A DNA stretch of 64,000 nucleotides from assembly GCA_016787065.1 (NCBI GenBank), contig JAEUVD010000033.1:159009-223008 (forward strand), in the 5' to 3' direction. How positions within the stretch are numbered: position 1 is the first letter of the stretch; the number at the start of each line of letters is the position of its first letter. Position numbers and translations under genes: made by a program. Below are positions 26,322 through 36,161 of the stretch, piece by piece. The notes under the pieces are model-generated. The model ran no database searches. It saw only the letters and a program-made list of their open reading frames with translations, and was not told the origin of the DNA. The stretch comes from Chitinophagaceae bacterium (GTDB taxonomy: Bacteria > Bacteroidota > Bacteroidia > Chitinophagales > Chitinophagaceae).

Positions 26322-28781
26322 TTAATGAATAACATTGATGTCTCCTTTCTTAAGGTACTTCTTACCATCACTTAAACAGGTATATCGCAAGAGGTAGAAA
26401 TAAGTACCATTATCAACCAACCTACCGTTTTGACCTCCATCCCAAGTTGCTCGTTGATCCTCTTCATCCCAAATTTTTTGTCCCCACCGGTTATAGATTT
26501 TAAATTGTTCTACCTGAATTCCGGTGCTGCTTACAATGCGCCAAATATCGTTATTGCCATCTCCATTTGGTGTAAACCCATTCGGTGCAAAAATATTTTC
26601 ACAACAATTTCCGGGTTTTATATATACCGTATCTTTTGTTTCACAACCGGTGGCATCGGTGGTTGTAACAAAATACCATCCATAGTATAAATTGGTAATC
26701 GATTTTGATTCGGAGGGAGGAATTTCTCGGGAAGTCCATAGGTAGGTATAAGGCGTAACACCACCGCTGGCGAATACTTCAGCGCTACCTTCGTTGCCTG
26801 CACCCTGACAAGGTAAATCCTGATGAGTGATGAAGGCACTAAAATCGTTAGGTATTGTACTAACTGTTATCACCGTATCATAAGAGCAGAAATTTTCGTT
26901 TCTAACGCTTAGAGTATAGGTGTTTGGGGGTAGGTTGCTAAACACACCATCGGAACTCGCTCCTATACCAGGTTTAAGAAAATAAACAATACCATTACTT
27001 AAATTACATTGGGCAACAATTTTCCCATTCATTTTATCGCAGGTTGTGGCAGCAATAGAAACATCTACAAAGCCAATTTTAGGTGGTTCAATGATGGTAG
27101 CACTACTTGTTACCGAACAATTATTTCCATCCATAACAAGAATAGTGTAAATACCTTTCTCTAAGTTTTCAAAATAGCCGATTGGGCTCTGGATGTTAGT
27201 AGGATTTAAAGTTGCCAAGTAAGTAGATGAAGGCGTTGTCACATGAAGTTGTATAGAACCATCTTGTTCTCCAAAACAGGAAATATCTTTTATTGTAATA
27301 CTATCAATAACCGGAACTACTGTTGGCGGAATATAAATAGGTAACTCGGTTATGCAGCCTTTTACATCGGAAACAATTACGGTGTACGAACCTGCATTCA
27401 GATTATTATAAAGATTTCCGGTTTGATAGGGTTGTCCATTAAGCGAGTATTGTAAACTACCACCGTTAGAACTACTACCAGAAATTTGAATAGAAGCATC
27501 GCCACCCGGATTGCACGTTTCCTGTGTTGAAACCGTGCTTACCGTAAACGGATTGATTAAATGGATTGTGTAGGCAATGGTTTGTTTACTGGATAGCGGA
27601 CAACCATCATCCTGAAAAGTAATAAAGAATACATAATCGCTGGTTACAAATGGTTTAGGAAGAACATACTTCACATTTACCTGCGGTGTAGGTGTATTGT
27701 TATTCGTTATGGATACTAATAAGTTAGCGCTTGTACCGTTTACCGTAACAGCAATATTCTGGAGATCAGGATCGTTTGCTGCAATGGTAAAAGACAGTGT
27801 GTCGGTAATACCTTCATCGCACAACGTGATGTCTGTACCTACTGTATCAATAATACCAATATTTGTAGAATTAATTAGGCCTCCCGGAGATTGGTTGTTA
27901 CAATTATTTTGAATCACAAAAACCATTTCGCGCATGGTAGTACCTACTACAACACCATTTCTTGTTTCGGTTACTTTGGTTACAACTAAACTATTACTCA
28001 CCATATTTGGCGTGAAATTCATTTGTCCACTCGAACTATTAAATTGAAACGTACCAGCTTGAACCGGAAGTGGATTGTTATATGTATATGGCGGATTATA
28101 GGTAACAGCACCGCCACCAACTTCAAGGCCTTCTACGAGGGAATAAGTCATTACATCACCATCAGCATCAATAGCACCTTGGTTATATTGCTGCCCGATA
28201 TTAATACAAAAAAATGGTGTTGGAATGGTGGTGTACAAAGCCGAATTATTTCCATTAGCAAGGGTGTTGTTAAGGCTAGCCTCCAATCGCATAATTGAAA
28301 AACCCGTGCCTTGTATGATATTGGTAATTAAACTCGAGCGGCCGGAGCTTAATGACGCCCCTTGGTAAGTACCTAAATCACCATCAAAAATGAACCGCCA
28401 ATTGGCGCTAGTGCTTGGTAGCGTTACGTTCGATTTGAAAATGAACCGAGCGATACCGGGAATAGTTCCGCCGTTACACGTTGTATTTTGAATTTCAGCC
28501 GGACAAACTGGTGTTACCTCTAAACCAGGTGTACCAAAGGGTTGCATGAGAAAGGTAGCATATACGGAATTTGCATTTTGAACTATAAGCTTAGGCGTTG
28601 CATAAAACAAATTAGAAAAAGAGGGGTTGCCTGAACAATCGCCGTATAAAGTTAAAGTAACCTCATAAGTAAGTCCGCTAGTATTCTTATACGAAAGGTC
28701 TGCTCCAAAAATATGTTTCGCGTCGGAGTATTTGCTTAAAAGTAAAAGCGTAAGAAAAAACGGAATTAGGAATTGCCTCAT
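26322..28781 (-). CDS. Secreted SprB-like repeat protein with T9SS type B C-terminal domain
   Basis: 819 residues. The signal peptide is at 1-21. The first ~400 residues form a Cys/Asn-rich beta domain beginning HIFGADLSYKN, an N-terminal type common among Bacteroidota surface proteins. SprB-like repeats follow at ~410-720, e.g. 'GSLQYSLNGQPYQTGNLYNNL.AGSYTVIVSD..GC' and two looser copies. The last ~90 residues are the gliding motility-associated domain (APNGFTPNGDGNND, IYNRWG, TWDG, NGTYFYLL). SprB itself is the mobile gliding adhesin of flavobacteria; this smaller protein may be a related surface adhesin. It is convergent with folB. Confidence 0.88.
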   Translation of the reverse strand: MRQFLIPFFLTLLLLSKYSDAKHIFGADLSYKNTSGLTYEVTLTLYGDCSGNPSFSNLFYATPKLIVQNANSVYATFLMQPFGTPGLEVTPVCPAEIQNTTCNGGTIPGIARFIFKSNVTLPSTSANWRFIFDGDLGTYQGASLSSGRSSLITNIIQGTGFSIMRLEASLNNTLANGNNSALYTTIPTPFFCINIGQQYNQGAIDADGDVMTYSLVEGLEVGGGAVTYNPPYTYNNPLPVQAGTFQFNSSSGQMNFTPNMVSNSLVVTKVTETRNGVVVGTTMREMVFVIQNNCNNQSPGGLINSTNIGIIDTVGTDITLCDEGITDTLSFTIAANDPDLQNIAVTVNGTSANLLVSITNNNTPTPQVNVKYVLPKPFVTSDYVFFITFQDDGCPLSSKQTIAYTIHLINPFTVSTVSTQETCNPGGDASIQISGSSSNGGSLQYSLNGQPYQTGNLYNNLNAGSYTVIVSDVKGCITELPIYIPPTVVPVIDSITIKDISCFGEQDGSIQLHVTTPSSTYLATLNPTNIQSPIGYFENLEKGIYTILVMDGNNCSVTSSATIIEPPKIGFVDVSIAATTCDKMNGKIVAQCNLSNGIVYFLKPGIGASSDGVFSNLPPNTYTLSVRNENFCSYDTVITVSTIPNDFSAFITHQDLPCQGAGNEGSAEVFASGGVTPYTYLWTSREIPPSESKSITNLYYGWYFVTTTDATGCETKDTVYIKPGNCCENIFAPNGFTPNGDGNNDIWRIVSSTGIQVEQFKIYNRWGQKIWDEEDQRATWDGGQNGRLVDNGTYFYLLRYTCLSDGKKYLKKGDINVIH

Positions 28782-28797
28782 GAAATCAGTTAACGAG

Positions 28798-28805
28798 CAA
28801 AAGTA
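28798..28805 (-). promoter_or_regulatory. -7 promoter element (TACTTTTG) of the SprB-like protein gene
   Basis: Minus-strand TACTTTTG fits TAnnTTTG, 16 bases before the ATG at 28781. Confidence 0.6.
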
Positions 28806-28889
28806 AGTTTTGGTATGCTGTTTACAGCCTTACTTATTCGTTAACGTACCCAAAAAGGTAAAATCAAGATTTTAACCTGTAAATGAACC

Positions 28890-30068
28890 TTAGCAACGCT
28901 CAATAATAACGGCTGAGCCACCGCCACCGCCATTGCAAATGCCTGCAGCGCCCAGTTTTGCGTTATTTTGTTGTAGCACATGAAGTAACGTTACCAGGAT
29001 ACGACAACCACTACTTCCTAATGGATGTCCCATCGAAACTGCACCACCATTTACATTCACTTTATTTTCGTCGAGCTTCATAATTTGATTATTCGCTAAA
29101 GAAACCACACTGAATGCCTCATTTAATTCAATAAACTCGAGTTGATCTACTGTCAATCCTGCCTTTTGCGCAGCTTTTGGTAAAACAAGACTCGGCGTTG
29201 TTGTAAACCATTCCGGTGCTTGCTCGGCATCGGCATATGAAAGAATTTTAGCTAAAGGTTGCAATCCTAAGGCTTCAACTTTCTCTTTACTCATTAACAC
29301 CATAGCCGAAGCACCATCATTCATGGTACTGGCATTGGCTGCAGTAACCGTACCGTCTTTAATAAATACCGGTTTGAGGGTAGGTATTTTATCAAATTTT
29401 ACGTTGAATGGTTCTTCATCTTTCGACATCAACTTAGGCTCACCACCGCGTTGTGGAATTTCTATACCAACAATTTCTGCATCAAATTTACCGGTTTCCC
29501 AGGCAGCCTGACTTCGTTGATAACTTTGAATAGCATGTTGATCTTGCTGCTCACGGGTAATATTCATCTCCTTCGCACATAATTCAGCAGCATTACCCAT
29601 CGGGTAGTTATGATATACATCCAATAATCCATCCTTCACGATACCATCTTCTAAAGTTATATTACCATATTTATTTCCCCAACGTACATTTTTATTGTAG
29701 AAAGGAACGTTGCTCATGCTTTCCATTCCTCCGGCTACAATTACATCGGCATCTCCTAGTTGAATAGATTGTGCAGCCTGCATTACAGCTTTCATTCCGC
29801 TCGCACAAACCTTATTAACGGTGTTGCAAATTACACTATCCGGTAAGCCGGCAAATTTTGCTGCCTGACGGGCAGGAGCTTGTCCGAGACCGGCTTGCAT
29901 TACACAGCCCATCATTACTTCTTGAACATCTTCCGGTTTTATACCGGCACGTTGCACGGCTTCTTTTATTGCAGCAGCTCCTAATTGGGTTGCAGAAAAA
30001 TCTTTTAATCCCCCACCAAAGGCCCCCATAGGCGTTCTAACAGCCGATACAATATATACTTCTTTCAT
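28890..30068 (-). CDS. Acetyl-CoA C-acetyltransferase (thiolase II)
   Basis: 392 residues, the standard length for biosynthetic thiolases. Catalytic residues are visible: Cys88 in NKVCASGM, His348 in GHPLGSSG and Cys378 in ICNGGGGGSA. It condenses two acetyl-CoA to acetoacetyl-CoA or runs the reverse cleavage in fatty acid or ketone degradation; direction and partner cannot be told here, as no beta-oxidation gene is adjacent. It stands alone on the minus strand with its own promoter element, 109 bases upstream of (before) the SprB-like gene. Confidence 0.93.
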   Translation of the reverse strand: MKEVYIVSAVRTPMGAFGGGLKDFSATQLGAAAIKEAVQRAGIKPEDVQEVMMGCVMQAGLGQAPARQAAKFAGLPDSVICNTVNKVCASGMKAVMQAAQSIQLGDADVIVAGGMESMSNVPFYNKNVRWGNKYGNITLEDGIVKDGLLDVYHNYPMGNAAELCAKEMNITREQQDQHAIQSYQRSQAAWETGKFDAEIVGIEIPQRGGEPKLMSKDEEPFNVKFDKIPTLKPVFIKDGTVTAANASTMNDGASAMVLMSKEKVEALGLQPLAKILSYADAEQAPEWFTTTPSLVLPKAAQKAGLTVDQLEFIELNEAFSVVSLANNQIMKLDENKVNVNGGAVSMGHPLGSSGCRILVTLLHVLQQNNAKLGAAGICNGGGGGSAVIIERC

Positions 30069-30085
30069 TTTTTTAAATTTCGGCG

Positions 30086-30093
30086 CAAATATA
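30086..30093 (-). promoter_or_regulatory. -7 promoter element (TATATTTG) of the thiolase gene
   Basis: Minus-strand TATATTTG fits TAnnTTTG, with 17 bases to the start codon. Confidence 0.6.
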
Positions 30094-30331
30094 GGTGGAA
30101 TATTGGTGACGATTTTTGATAATCTGCAAGGAAACGAAAACTAATCATGGAATAGAAGGATTAGGAACGCCATCTTGAAAAGTAGATGATGTCTTGCGAA
30201 CGGAATCTTATTTCAGGTTGGATTGGGAAGAATGCTATTAATGCTTTTCTAGTTGAACAAGGGGGCTCCTACGCTATTTGTTTTTAAACTATGGAAGCCT
30301 TGGTAGTTTATCTTTTTCTAACATTATTTAT

Positions 30332-30339
30332 TACTTTTA
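30332..30339 (+). promoter_or_regulatory. Weak -7 promoter element (TACTTTTA) of the E2 gene
   Basis: One mismatch to TAnnTTTG (final G to A), but with the usual 19-base gap to the ATG at 30359. Confidence 0.35.
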
Positions 30340-30358
30340 CGCCCTTAACAAAACCGAT

Positions 30359-31681
30359 ATGGCAATAGTAGATTTAGTGATGCCCAAGATGGGCGAGAGT
30401 ATCATGGAGGCAACTATCTTAAAATGGCATAAGAAGCCCGGTGATGCGGTTAAAATGGATGAAACTATTTTGGAAATCGCTACCGACAAAGTGGATAGTG
30501 AAGTGCCATCTACTGCTGCTGGTGTAATTGAAGAAATTTTATATAAAGAAAATGATGTTGTTGCTGTAGGAAAAGTGATTGTTCGAATTAATAGTGGGGG
30601 AGCTGCAGCAAGCACACCCGCACCCGTGGCTGCCGCCGCACCACCACCAACGCCAACGCCTTCTGCGGTAAGTACACCAGTAACACCGGTTACACCTCAG
30701 GTTTCAGCGGCAGGATCGTCGAATCGGTTTTACTCACCGTTAGTTTTAAATATAGCTTCTTCAGAGGGCATATCCATGTCGGAGCTTGAGCATATTCCAG
30801 GTACAGGCAATGAAGGTCGAGTTACCAAAAAAGATATACTAACTTTTGTGGCTAATCGTAAAGCAGGAGTAGCTCCTGTTGTTTCTGTTGCCTCAACTCC
30901 GGTTGTTGCGTCAGTCCCTGCTGCGGCTCCAACAGTGGTATCAGAAGCGCCGGCAACCGACTACAGTGGTGCCAATGTGGAGATTATTGAAATGGATCGA
31001 ATGCGTAAGCTAATTGCCGACCACATGGTTAAAAGCAAAGCAACCTCACCGCACGTTACTAGTTTTACCGAAGCTGACGTTACCAATATTGTTACCTGGA
31101 GAAATAATGTGAAATCTTCTTTCGAGAAGAAATACAAAGAGAAAATTACGTTTACACCAATATTTATTGAGGCTATCGTGAATGCTATTAAAAAGTATCC
31201 TATGATCAATAGCAGTATCGATGGTTCAAATATTGTAGTGAAGAAGGATTTGAATATTGGTATGGCAGCAGCATTGCCTTCAGGAAACCTGATTGTTCCT
31301 GTGATAAAAAATGCGGATACTAAAAATTTATTCGGACTAACCAAAGAAGTAAATCTTCTTGCAAATAATGCGCGCACGAATAAACTAAAACCGGATGATA
31401 CCCAAGGTGGAACCTTTACCCTCACTAATGTGGGCACGTTTGGTAGTTTAATGGGAACACCAATTATTAATCAACCTCAGGTTGCAATTCTAGCGGTGGG
31501 TGCTATAAAGAAACGACCTATGGTTTTAGAAACTGAACATGGTGATGTTATCGCTATTCGTCATATGATGTATCTTTCCTTAAGTTATGATCATCGCATT
31601 GTGGATGGTTCGTTAGGCGCTAGTTTTCTTACCGAAGTTGCAAATGAATTAGAACGATTTAATCTTAATCGCGAGATATAG
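30359..31681 (+). CDS. 2-oxo acid dehydrogenase complex E2 component (dihydrolipoamide acyltransferase)
   Basis: 440 residues from the ATG at 30359; an upstream start would add a hydrophobic leader unlike the family. Residues 1-78 form a lipoyl domain with the modified Lys44 in ATDKVDSE. An Ala/Pro/Thr-rich hinge follows (~82-118), then a peripheral subunit-binding domain (~122-165, 'GNEGRVTKKDIL'), a second Ala/Pro linker, and the acyltransferase core. The core ends with the catalytic DHRIVDG. E1 and E3 are not adjacent, so pyruvate, 2-oxoglutarate or branched-chain specificity is open. It heads an operon with the pterin dehydratase and EVE genes. Confidence 0.92.
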   Translation: MAIVDLVMPKMGESIMEATILKWHKKPGDAVKMDETILEIATDKVDSEVPSTAAGVIEEILYKENDVVAVGKVIVRINSGGAAASTPAPVAAAAPPPTPTPSAVSTPVTPVTPQVSAAGSSNRFYSPLVLNIASSEGISMSELEHIPGTGNEGRVTKKDILTFVANRKAGVAPVVSVASTPVVASVPAAAPTVVSEAPATDYSGANVEIIEMDRMRKLIADHMVKSKATSPHVTSFTEADVTNIVTWRNNVKSSFEKKYKEKITFTPIFIEAIVNAIKKYPMINSSIDGSNIVVKKDLNIGMAAALPSGNLIVPVIKNADTKNLFGLTKEVNLLANNARTNKLKPDDTQGGTFTLTNVGTFGSLMGTPIINQPQVAILAVGAIKKRPMVLETEHGDVIAIRHMMYLSLSYDHRIVDGSLGASFLTEVANELERFNLNREI

Positions 31682-31683
31682 GA

Positions 31684-31977
31684 ATGAAGGATGAACGTTT
31701 GAGCGAAGACCAGATTGTCAAGGAGGTTTCTAACTTGATTGGTTGGTATTACAATCAATCGGTTTTGGAAAAGCAATTTCTTTTCGCTGATTTTTCAGAG
31801 GCTTTAGCGTTTATTGTTCGGGTTGGAATAATTTCTGAAAAGCTAGATCATCATCCGGAACTATATAATGTGTATAACAAGGTTCACCTCAAAATTTCAA
31901 CGCACAGTGCACAAGGTATTACCCAGAAGGATTTTGAGTGGATACATCAAGTAGATAAACTTCAAGCTAAATCGTAA
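31684..31977 (+). CDS. 4a-hydroxytetrahydrobiopterin dehydratase (PCD/DCoH family)
   Basis: 97 residues, matching the small PCD family. Core motif: 'FSEALAFIVRVGIISEKLDHHPELYNVYNKVHLKIST', with the paired histidines (HHPE) of the active site, then 'HSAQGITQKDFEW'. It dehydrates 4a-hydroxy-tetrahydropterin to recycle the pterin cofactor of aromatic amino acid hydroxylases; stand-alone copies may serve other pterins. Only two bases separate it from the E2 stop. No hydroxylase gene is visible, though folB in the same region also acts on pterins. Confidence 0.9.
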   Translation: MKDERLSEDQIVKEVSNLIGWYYNQSVLEKQFLFADFSEALAFIVRVGIISEKLDHHPELYNVYNKVHLKISTHSAQGITQKDFEWIHQVDKLQAKS

Positions 31978-31981
31978 TCTT

Positions 31982-32392
31982 ATGAACTATTGGCTAATAA
32001 AGTCGGAACCTAATACCTACAGTTTTGAGCAATTACTAAAAGATAAGAAAACCTGTTGGGATGGTGTGCGCAATTATGCCGCTCGTAATAACCTCCGAGC
32101 TATGCAAAAAGGAGATCAATTATTGTACTATCATTCCATGGAAGGATTAGAAATAGTTGGTATTGCCGAAGTGGTTAAAACAGCCTATCAAGATCCTAAA
32201 ACGGATGACCCGAATTGGGTAGCCGTTGATGTTAAAGCCTTAAAAAAGTTAAAACAGCCAGTTACGCTAGCTGCTATAAAAGAAAATAAAAAATTGGCCG
32301 AAATGCAGTTAGTGCGAATTAGTCGGCTATCAGTAAGTGCCGTTACTCCGGAAGAATTTCAAATTATTCTGGCGATGTCGGAAAAGAAATAA
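31982..32392 (+). CDS. EVE domain-containing protein
   Basis: 136 residues covering a complete EVE domain, a PUA-like fold. Typical features are MNYWLIKSEPNTYSFEQL at the start, 'WDGVRNYAARNNLRAMQKGDQLLYYHS' and 'GIAEVV..AYQDP...NWVAVDV'. EVE domains bind modified bases in DNA or RNA and occur in restriction systems as well as in conserved stand-alone proteins such as this one (relatives of thymocyte nuclear protein 1). It is four bases after the pterin dehydratase gene. No restriction genes are nearby, so a housekeeping nucleic-acid role is more likely than defence. Confidence 0.9.
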   Translation: MNYWLIKSEPNTYSFEQLLKDKKTCWDGVRNYAARNNLRAMQKGDQLLYYHSMEGLEIVGIAEVVKTAYQDPKTDDPNWVAVDVKALKKLKQPVTLAAIKENKKLAEMQLVRISRLSVSAVTPEEFQIILAMSEKK

Positions 32393-32483
32393 AACTAAAA
32401 CACGAAGCTGTTGCCAAAACGCAATGAGGTTTTCTTGATTTTTATGAAGTTATCGTTTAAACAGAATAACACACTTTCCAACA

Positions 32484-35400
32484 TTAGCCTTCAAGGTCGT
32501 AAATAGGCAAATCAATAAAGAAGGTCGTACCTTTTTGCAAAGCACTTTCAAAGGTAATTCTACCGTTAAGTTGTTCAATGATATCTTTACACATCGCTAA
32601 ACCTAAGCCGGTACCGGAAGTTTTTGTAGTGAAATAAGGTTGAAACAAGCGTTCCTGCTTCTCTTTATCAATGCCCATTCCATCATCCGAAATACTTATT
32701 CGAACAAAATTATCCTTGATTTTCTTTACACGTAAAGTAATCATTCCTTTATTGTCTTCGGGTATCGCCTGTATAGCATTTTGAATGATATTCGTGAACA
32801 CGCGAATGAGTTGTGTTTTATCGGCAAAGATTTGAATGTCGTAACTCGGAATAATGAAATCAAATTCATTTTTAGCATCACTGTTGTACATGCCGGTAAC
32901 AGAGCTTAATACCTCGTTTAAATGGATAACTTCATTTTTATTTTCAGGCATACGTGCGAGGGTAGAGAAATTGGTAGCGATAACCGACAATGTTTCTATT
33001 TGTTCAATAATCGTGCGGGTTACACGCTGAGTCATTTCCATAATATTCGGTTTGCCTTCCCGAATGGCTTTGTCAAGCATTTGCATGGAAAGCTTCATAG
33101 GTGTAAGCGGGTTTTTAATTTCATGCGCTACTTGTTTCGCCATTTCCCGCCAAGCCATTTCTCTTTCCGAACGGGCTAATAATTGCGAACTATTTTCAAG
33201 CTTCCGAAGCATCCGATTATATTCCCGTACCAACAAACCAATTTCATCATTGTATTGCCAGGTTAATGGTTCATTCGTTTTAGAAAGATTAATTTTTGTG
33301 AACTGACGAACAATATACGTGAAGGGTTGAACCACCGAATTAGTTATAAGTAATGCAATAAAAGAGGAAATAAGAAACACCACCACAAAGGTGTTAATGA
33401 GAGTTACAATTACAGAGAAGGTTTCTTGTTGAAAGTAAATTCTTGAATTTTGATATGGGAGTTGAAGTATTACACTGTGCTTGTTTTTGGGCCCGGATAG
33501 AATGCCATAGGTAGCATAATAATCACTTTCTTTTTTTGTTTCAGATAGCGAAACGAATTCCAAATTTTTTTGTTTGAAGTCGCTAAATGCTTTTGGTGAA
33601 ATAAACGAAACCCGAAAGCTAATATCATTTAATAGGCGAGCGGTAGAATGTATGAGTTGACCGCTATGGTAATCAAATAAATTAATTGGAACACCATTTT
33701 CGCGCGATAAATTTTCGCAAGCTAAAATGATATTTGGTAACGTGAAGAGTGAATCATGTTGGTTTTGAAAAGTAGAAAGTAAACTATTTTTAACAGAAGC
33801 CATTTTTTCGATAGCTTTATTATTTGAATTTGTTTTATAATGTGAGATCAGGTAATACGAAGTAAAGTAACCCACCGCAACAAAGGAAAGCAGAATAACA
33901 AGAATGATGGTGCTGTGAATGCGCAGTCGAAGATTTACGTTCAACAAATTAATAAATCTCTTTTTTACTAAATTGGAACGCGCAATGATGTTGCCTAAAA
34001 TATACAGCGATACAACACTGAAATAAACAAAAAACAAACAAGCAAAAAGGGTTAGGAAACGAGAAAATACACTGTAATCTTTAGAAATAAGTACGGTAAG
34101 ATTACCCTTGTTATGTTGATACCATAATTCAGAATTAGAACCGGCATCTTTAAATACTTGGTTTTTTGTTTTGAAAATAGTGTTGGAAGGAAGTGTAGAT
34201 CGTATGGCCTGATTTCCACTACTGGCAATGAGCTTCGCATCTTTATATACACCAACCGTATAATCATATTCAATTTCTTTATTCGGCGACGCAACTTGAT
34301 GAGCATAATTTTCAACTATGGAGAATTCATCTAATTTCTTAAATAAGCGCACTACGCTATATATATCAGCATCTCGATAAGGTTTTAGTACAAAGTACAG
34401 TTTAGTTTCTTGTTGATTGCTTTCACAAAATAAAGAATCGCTATTGTAATGAAGAATAGAGGTTGTTTTAAGAAAGGTAATTACACTATCCATCTTGACA
34501 GCGGGAAATGATTCAACCTTAATTTCAAATTGATCTGCAATATTTCGAAGGTATCGATAGTATAATTCGTTCAAGTAAGTGGTAGAATCTTGCAGCGGAA
34601 TTTTTTGTTGATTATATTCAACATCCACCGCTTCTTTTAACTGAAATACCGGTACACTTAATTGCTCCGGAATAAATTGGGATGCAATGCGTTCGGCTAG
34701 TATAACCCGATTGTTTTTTTCTTTTTGTTCAATAGTTAAGATTAGAAACTGTGTTGAAATTAAGGAGAAGATAATTATCCAAAGAATGAGTTCGTATGAA
34801 TTAAAATCAAAACGAATACGCATTTTGCGATGATCCATTAAGATCAACAACACAATGGCTAATATGAATAGAAAGTGAAGTCCTTCTAAATTTATTTTCT
34901 TATAGAACAGTAATAGCGATGAAAAATAAAGCAAACAAACTAAGCCATACTTTATCCAAGGGTTTAACTTATAGGAGTTGCAACGATTACTGAAAATTAA
35001 ACACAACAACAGTAAATTGGCCATGCCTACCATACACGTAAGTATGCCAATGAAGGATAAATAATCAATACTTGAAAAGAGGGTGGTATCGAACGTGATT
35101 TCCGTATTCAGAATGATGGAACTGATTAAATGAATTTGGTAAATGGCAAGAAGAGTTAGAAAAATACTCTTGATAATAAAGAACCACGGAAGGCGTTTGA
35201 AAAATTTATTATCATTATTGGAACCTTGCACATTCATGATGTAAAACAGCAGTATCCAAAAAAGCAAGCAAAAGTTTACAAAGGTATCTCCAAGGCTTCT
35301 ACTTAAAGGATCATTGTAAAATACTGTATTACTAAACGCGCTAAACTCGGAAAAATTATTTGGAATACCGGTATATAAATTGAACGCTCGTAAACCAACT

Positions 35401-36161
35401 GCTGTGAGTACTACTAATAGAAAAATCCAATGTCGTGATCTGTGTTGAACAATTACTTTATAATAGGTATGAATGGAAATACCCATAAAGATAAAGGGAA
35501 GTGCACTGAGAAATAATTGCCAACCAACATGATCGTTCATGGTTACCGGTGTTTGTTTGTGCATGAGGTAATAAGGAACCTCGTTTTCAACGCGAATAGG
35601 TAAGTACCCATCATGATACGCTGTTTGAATATCAAAACCATAATCACTGTCTTGTCCTAAAGCATCAAAAAACCGCTTGTTATTCGCATTATGTAAGTCT
35701 TCTTTAACAGGGAGTAACAGTAAAATTTTAAGCGTTCCATGAGCCCCTTTGGGTAATTCATATTGAACATAGCTTCCTTCATAATGTTGGTAAGGAATGA
35801 TCTTTTTATTCTTTTGAATTTTAGGCGTAATATGGTTATTTGTCCAGAAAATTAAAGAGTCATGTTCGAAAAGATAAATATCATAAGGTGAATCTAAAAA
35901 CTCGGTAGCATGTTTCGATTCGAAGCGATGAAGATGTAAATCTGTTACGATATCATCGGTTAAACTCTTTCGAGCCAACTCAATATCCAGATGTAGTTGC
36001 TTTTCAATTTTATTTCTAACGGTTTGGATATTGTATGTTCCTTTCAGAAAATTTTGTACAGGTTTTAAGGAGAGAATAAAAAAGAACACCGTGAGTATTA
36101 AAAACACTCTTCGGTCTATGTCAAACGGGAACCTAAATATCCTGTCGTTATTCCTTTTCAT
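32484..36161 (-). CDS. Giant multi-membrane sensor histidine kinase, NtrY-like
   Basis: 1225 residues. There is one membrane segment at ~17-35, then a ~180-residue extracytoplasmic loop. Seven to eight helices follow (~217-478), then a second large loop (~480-700), further helices near 700-780, a third periplasmic domain (~780-920) and a last helix (~925-953). The cytoplasmic part has a HAMP-like linker (~955-1000), the phosphorylated His1013 in VAHEIKNPLTP, the N box around 1128 (NIIQNAIQA) and G boxes (DDGMGID, GTGLGLA). The kinase part resembles NtrY. No response regulator gene is adjacent. Its start overlaps mazG by 14 bases. Confidence 0.88.
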   Translation of the reverse strand: MKRNNDRIFRFPFDIDRRVFLILTVFFFILSLKPVQNFLKGTYNIQTVRNKIEKQLHLDIELARKSLTDDIVTDLHLHRFESKHATEFLDSPYDIYLFEHDSLIFWTNNHITPKIQKNKKIIPYQHYEGSYVQYELPKGAHGTLKILLLLPVKEDLHNANNKRFFDALGQDSDYGFDIQTAYHDGYLPIRVENEVPYYLMHKQTPVTMNDHVGWQLFLSALPFIFMGISIHTYYKVIVQHRSRHWIFLLVVLTAVGLRAFNLYTGIPNNFSEFSAFSNTVFYNDPLSRSLGDTFVNFCLLFWILLFYIMNVQGSNNDNKFFKRLPWFFIIKSIFLTLLAIYQIHLISSIILNTEITFDTTLFSSIDYLSFIGILTCMVGMANLLLLCLIFSNRCNSYKLNPWIKYGLVCLLYFSSLLLFYKKINLEGLHFLFILAIVLLILMDHRKMRIRFDFNSYELILWIIIFSLISTQFLILTIEQKEKNNRVILAERIASQFIPEQLSVPVFQLKEAVDVEYNQQKIPLQDSTTYLNELYYRYLRNIADQFEIKVESFPAVKMDSVITFLKTTSILHYNSDSLFCESNQQETKLYFVLKPYRDADIYSVVRLFKKLDEFSIVENYAHQVASPNKEIEYDYTVGVYKDAKLIASSGNQAIRSTLPSNTIFKTKNQVFKDAGSNSELWYQHNKGNLTVLISKDYSVFSRFLTLFACLFFVYFSVVSLYILGNIIARSNLVKKRFINLLNVNLRLRIHSTIILVILLSFVAVGYFTSYYLISHYKTNSNNKAIEKMASVKNSLLSTFQNQHDSLFTLPNIILACENLSRENGVPINLFDYHSGQLIHSTARLLNDISFRVSFISPKAFSDFKQKNLEFVSLSETKKESDYYATYGILSGPKNKHSVILQLPYQNSRIYFQQETFSVIVTLINTFVVVFLISSFIALLITNSVVQPFTYIVRQFTKINLSKTNEPLTWQYNDEIGLLVREYNRMLRKLENSSQLLARSEREMAWREMAKQVAHEIKNPLTPMKLSMQMLDKAIREGKPNIMEMTQRVTRTIIEQIETLSVIATNFSTLARMPENKNEVIHLNEVLSSVTGMYNSDAKNEFDFIIPSYDIQIFADKTQLIRVFTNIIQNAIQAIPEDNKGMITLRVKKIKDNFVRISISDDGMGIDKEKQERLFQPYFTTKTSGTGLGLAMCKDIIEQLNGRITFESALQKGTTFFIDLPIYDLEG

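Noticed and set aside
31982..32392. EVE protein as part of a defence island
   Set aside because: Its neighbours are an E2 acyltransferase and a pterin dehydratase; no restriction or nuclease gene is adjacent, and stand-alone EVE proteins of this type are widespread.
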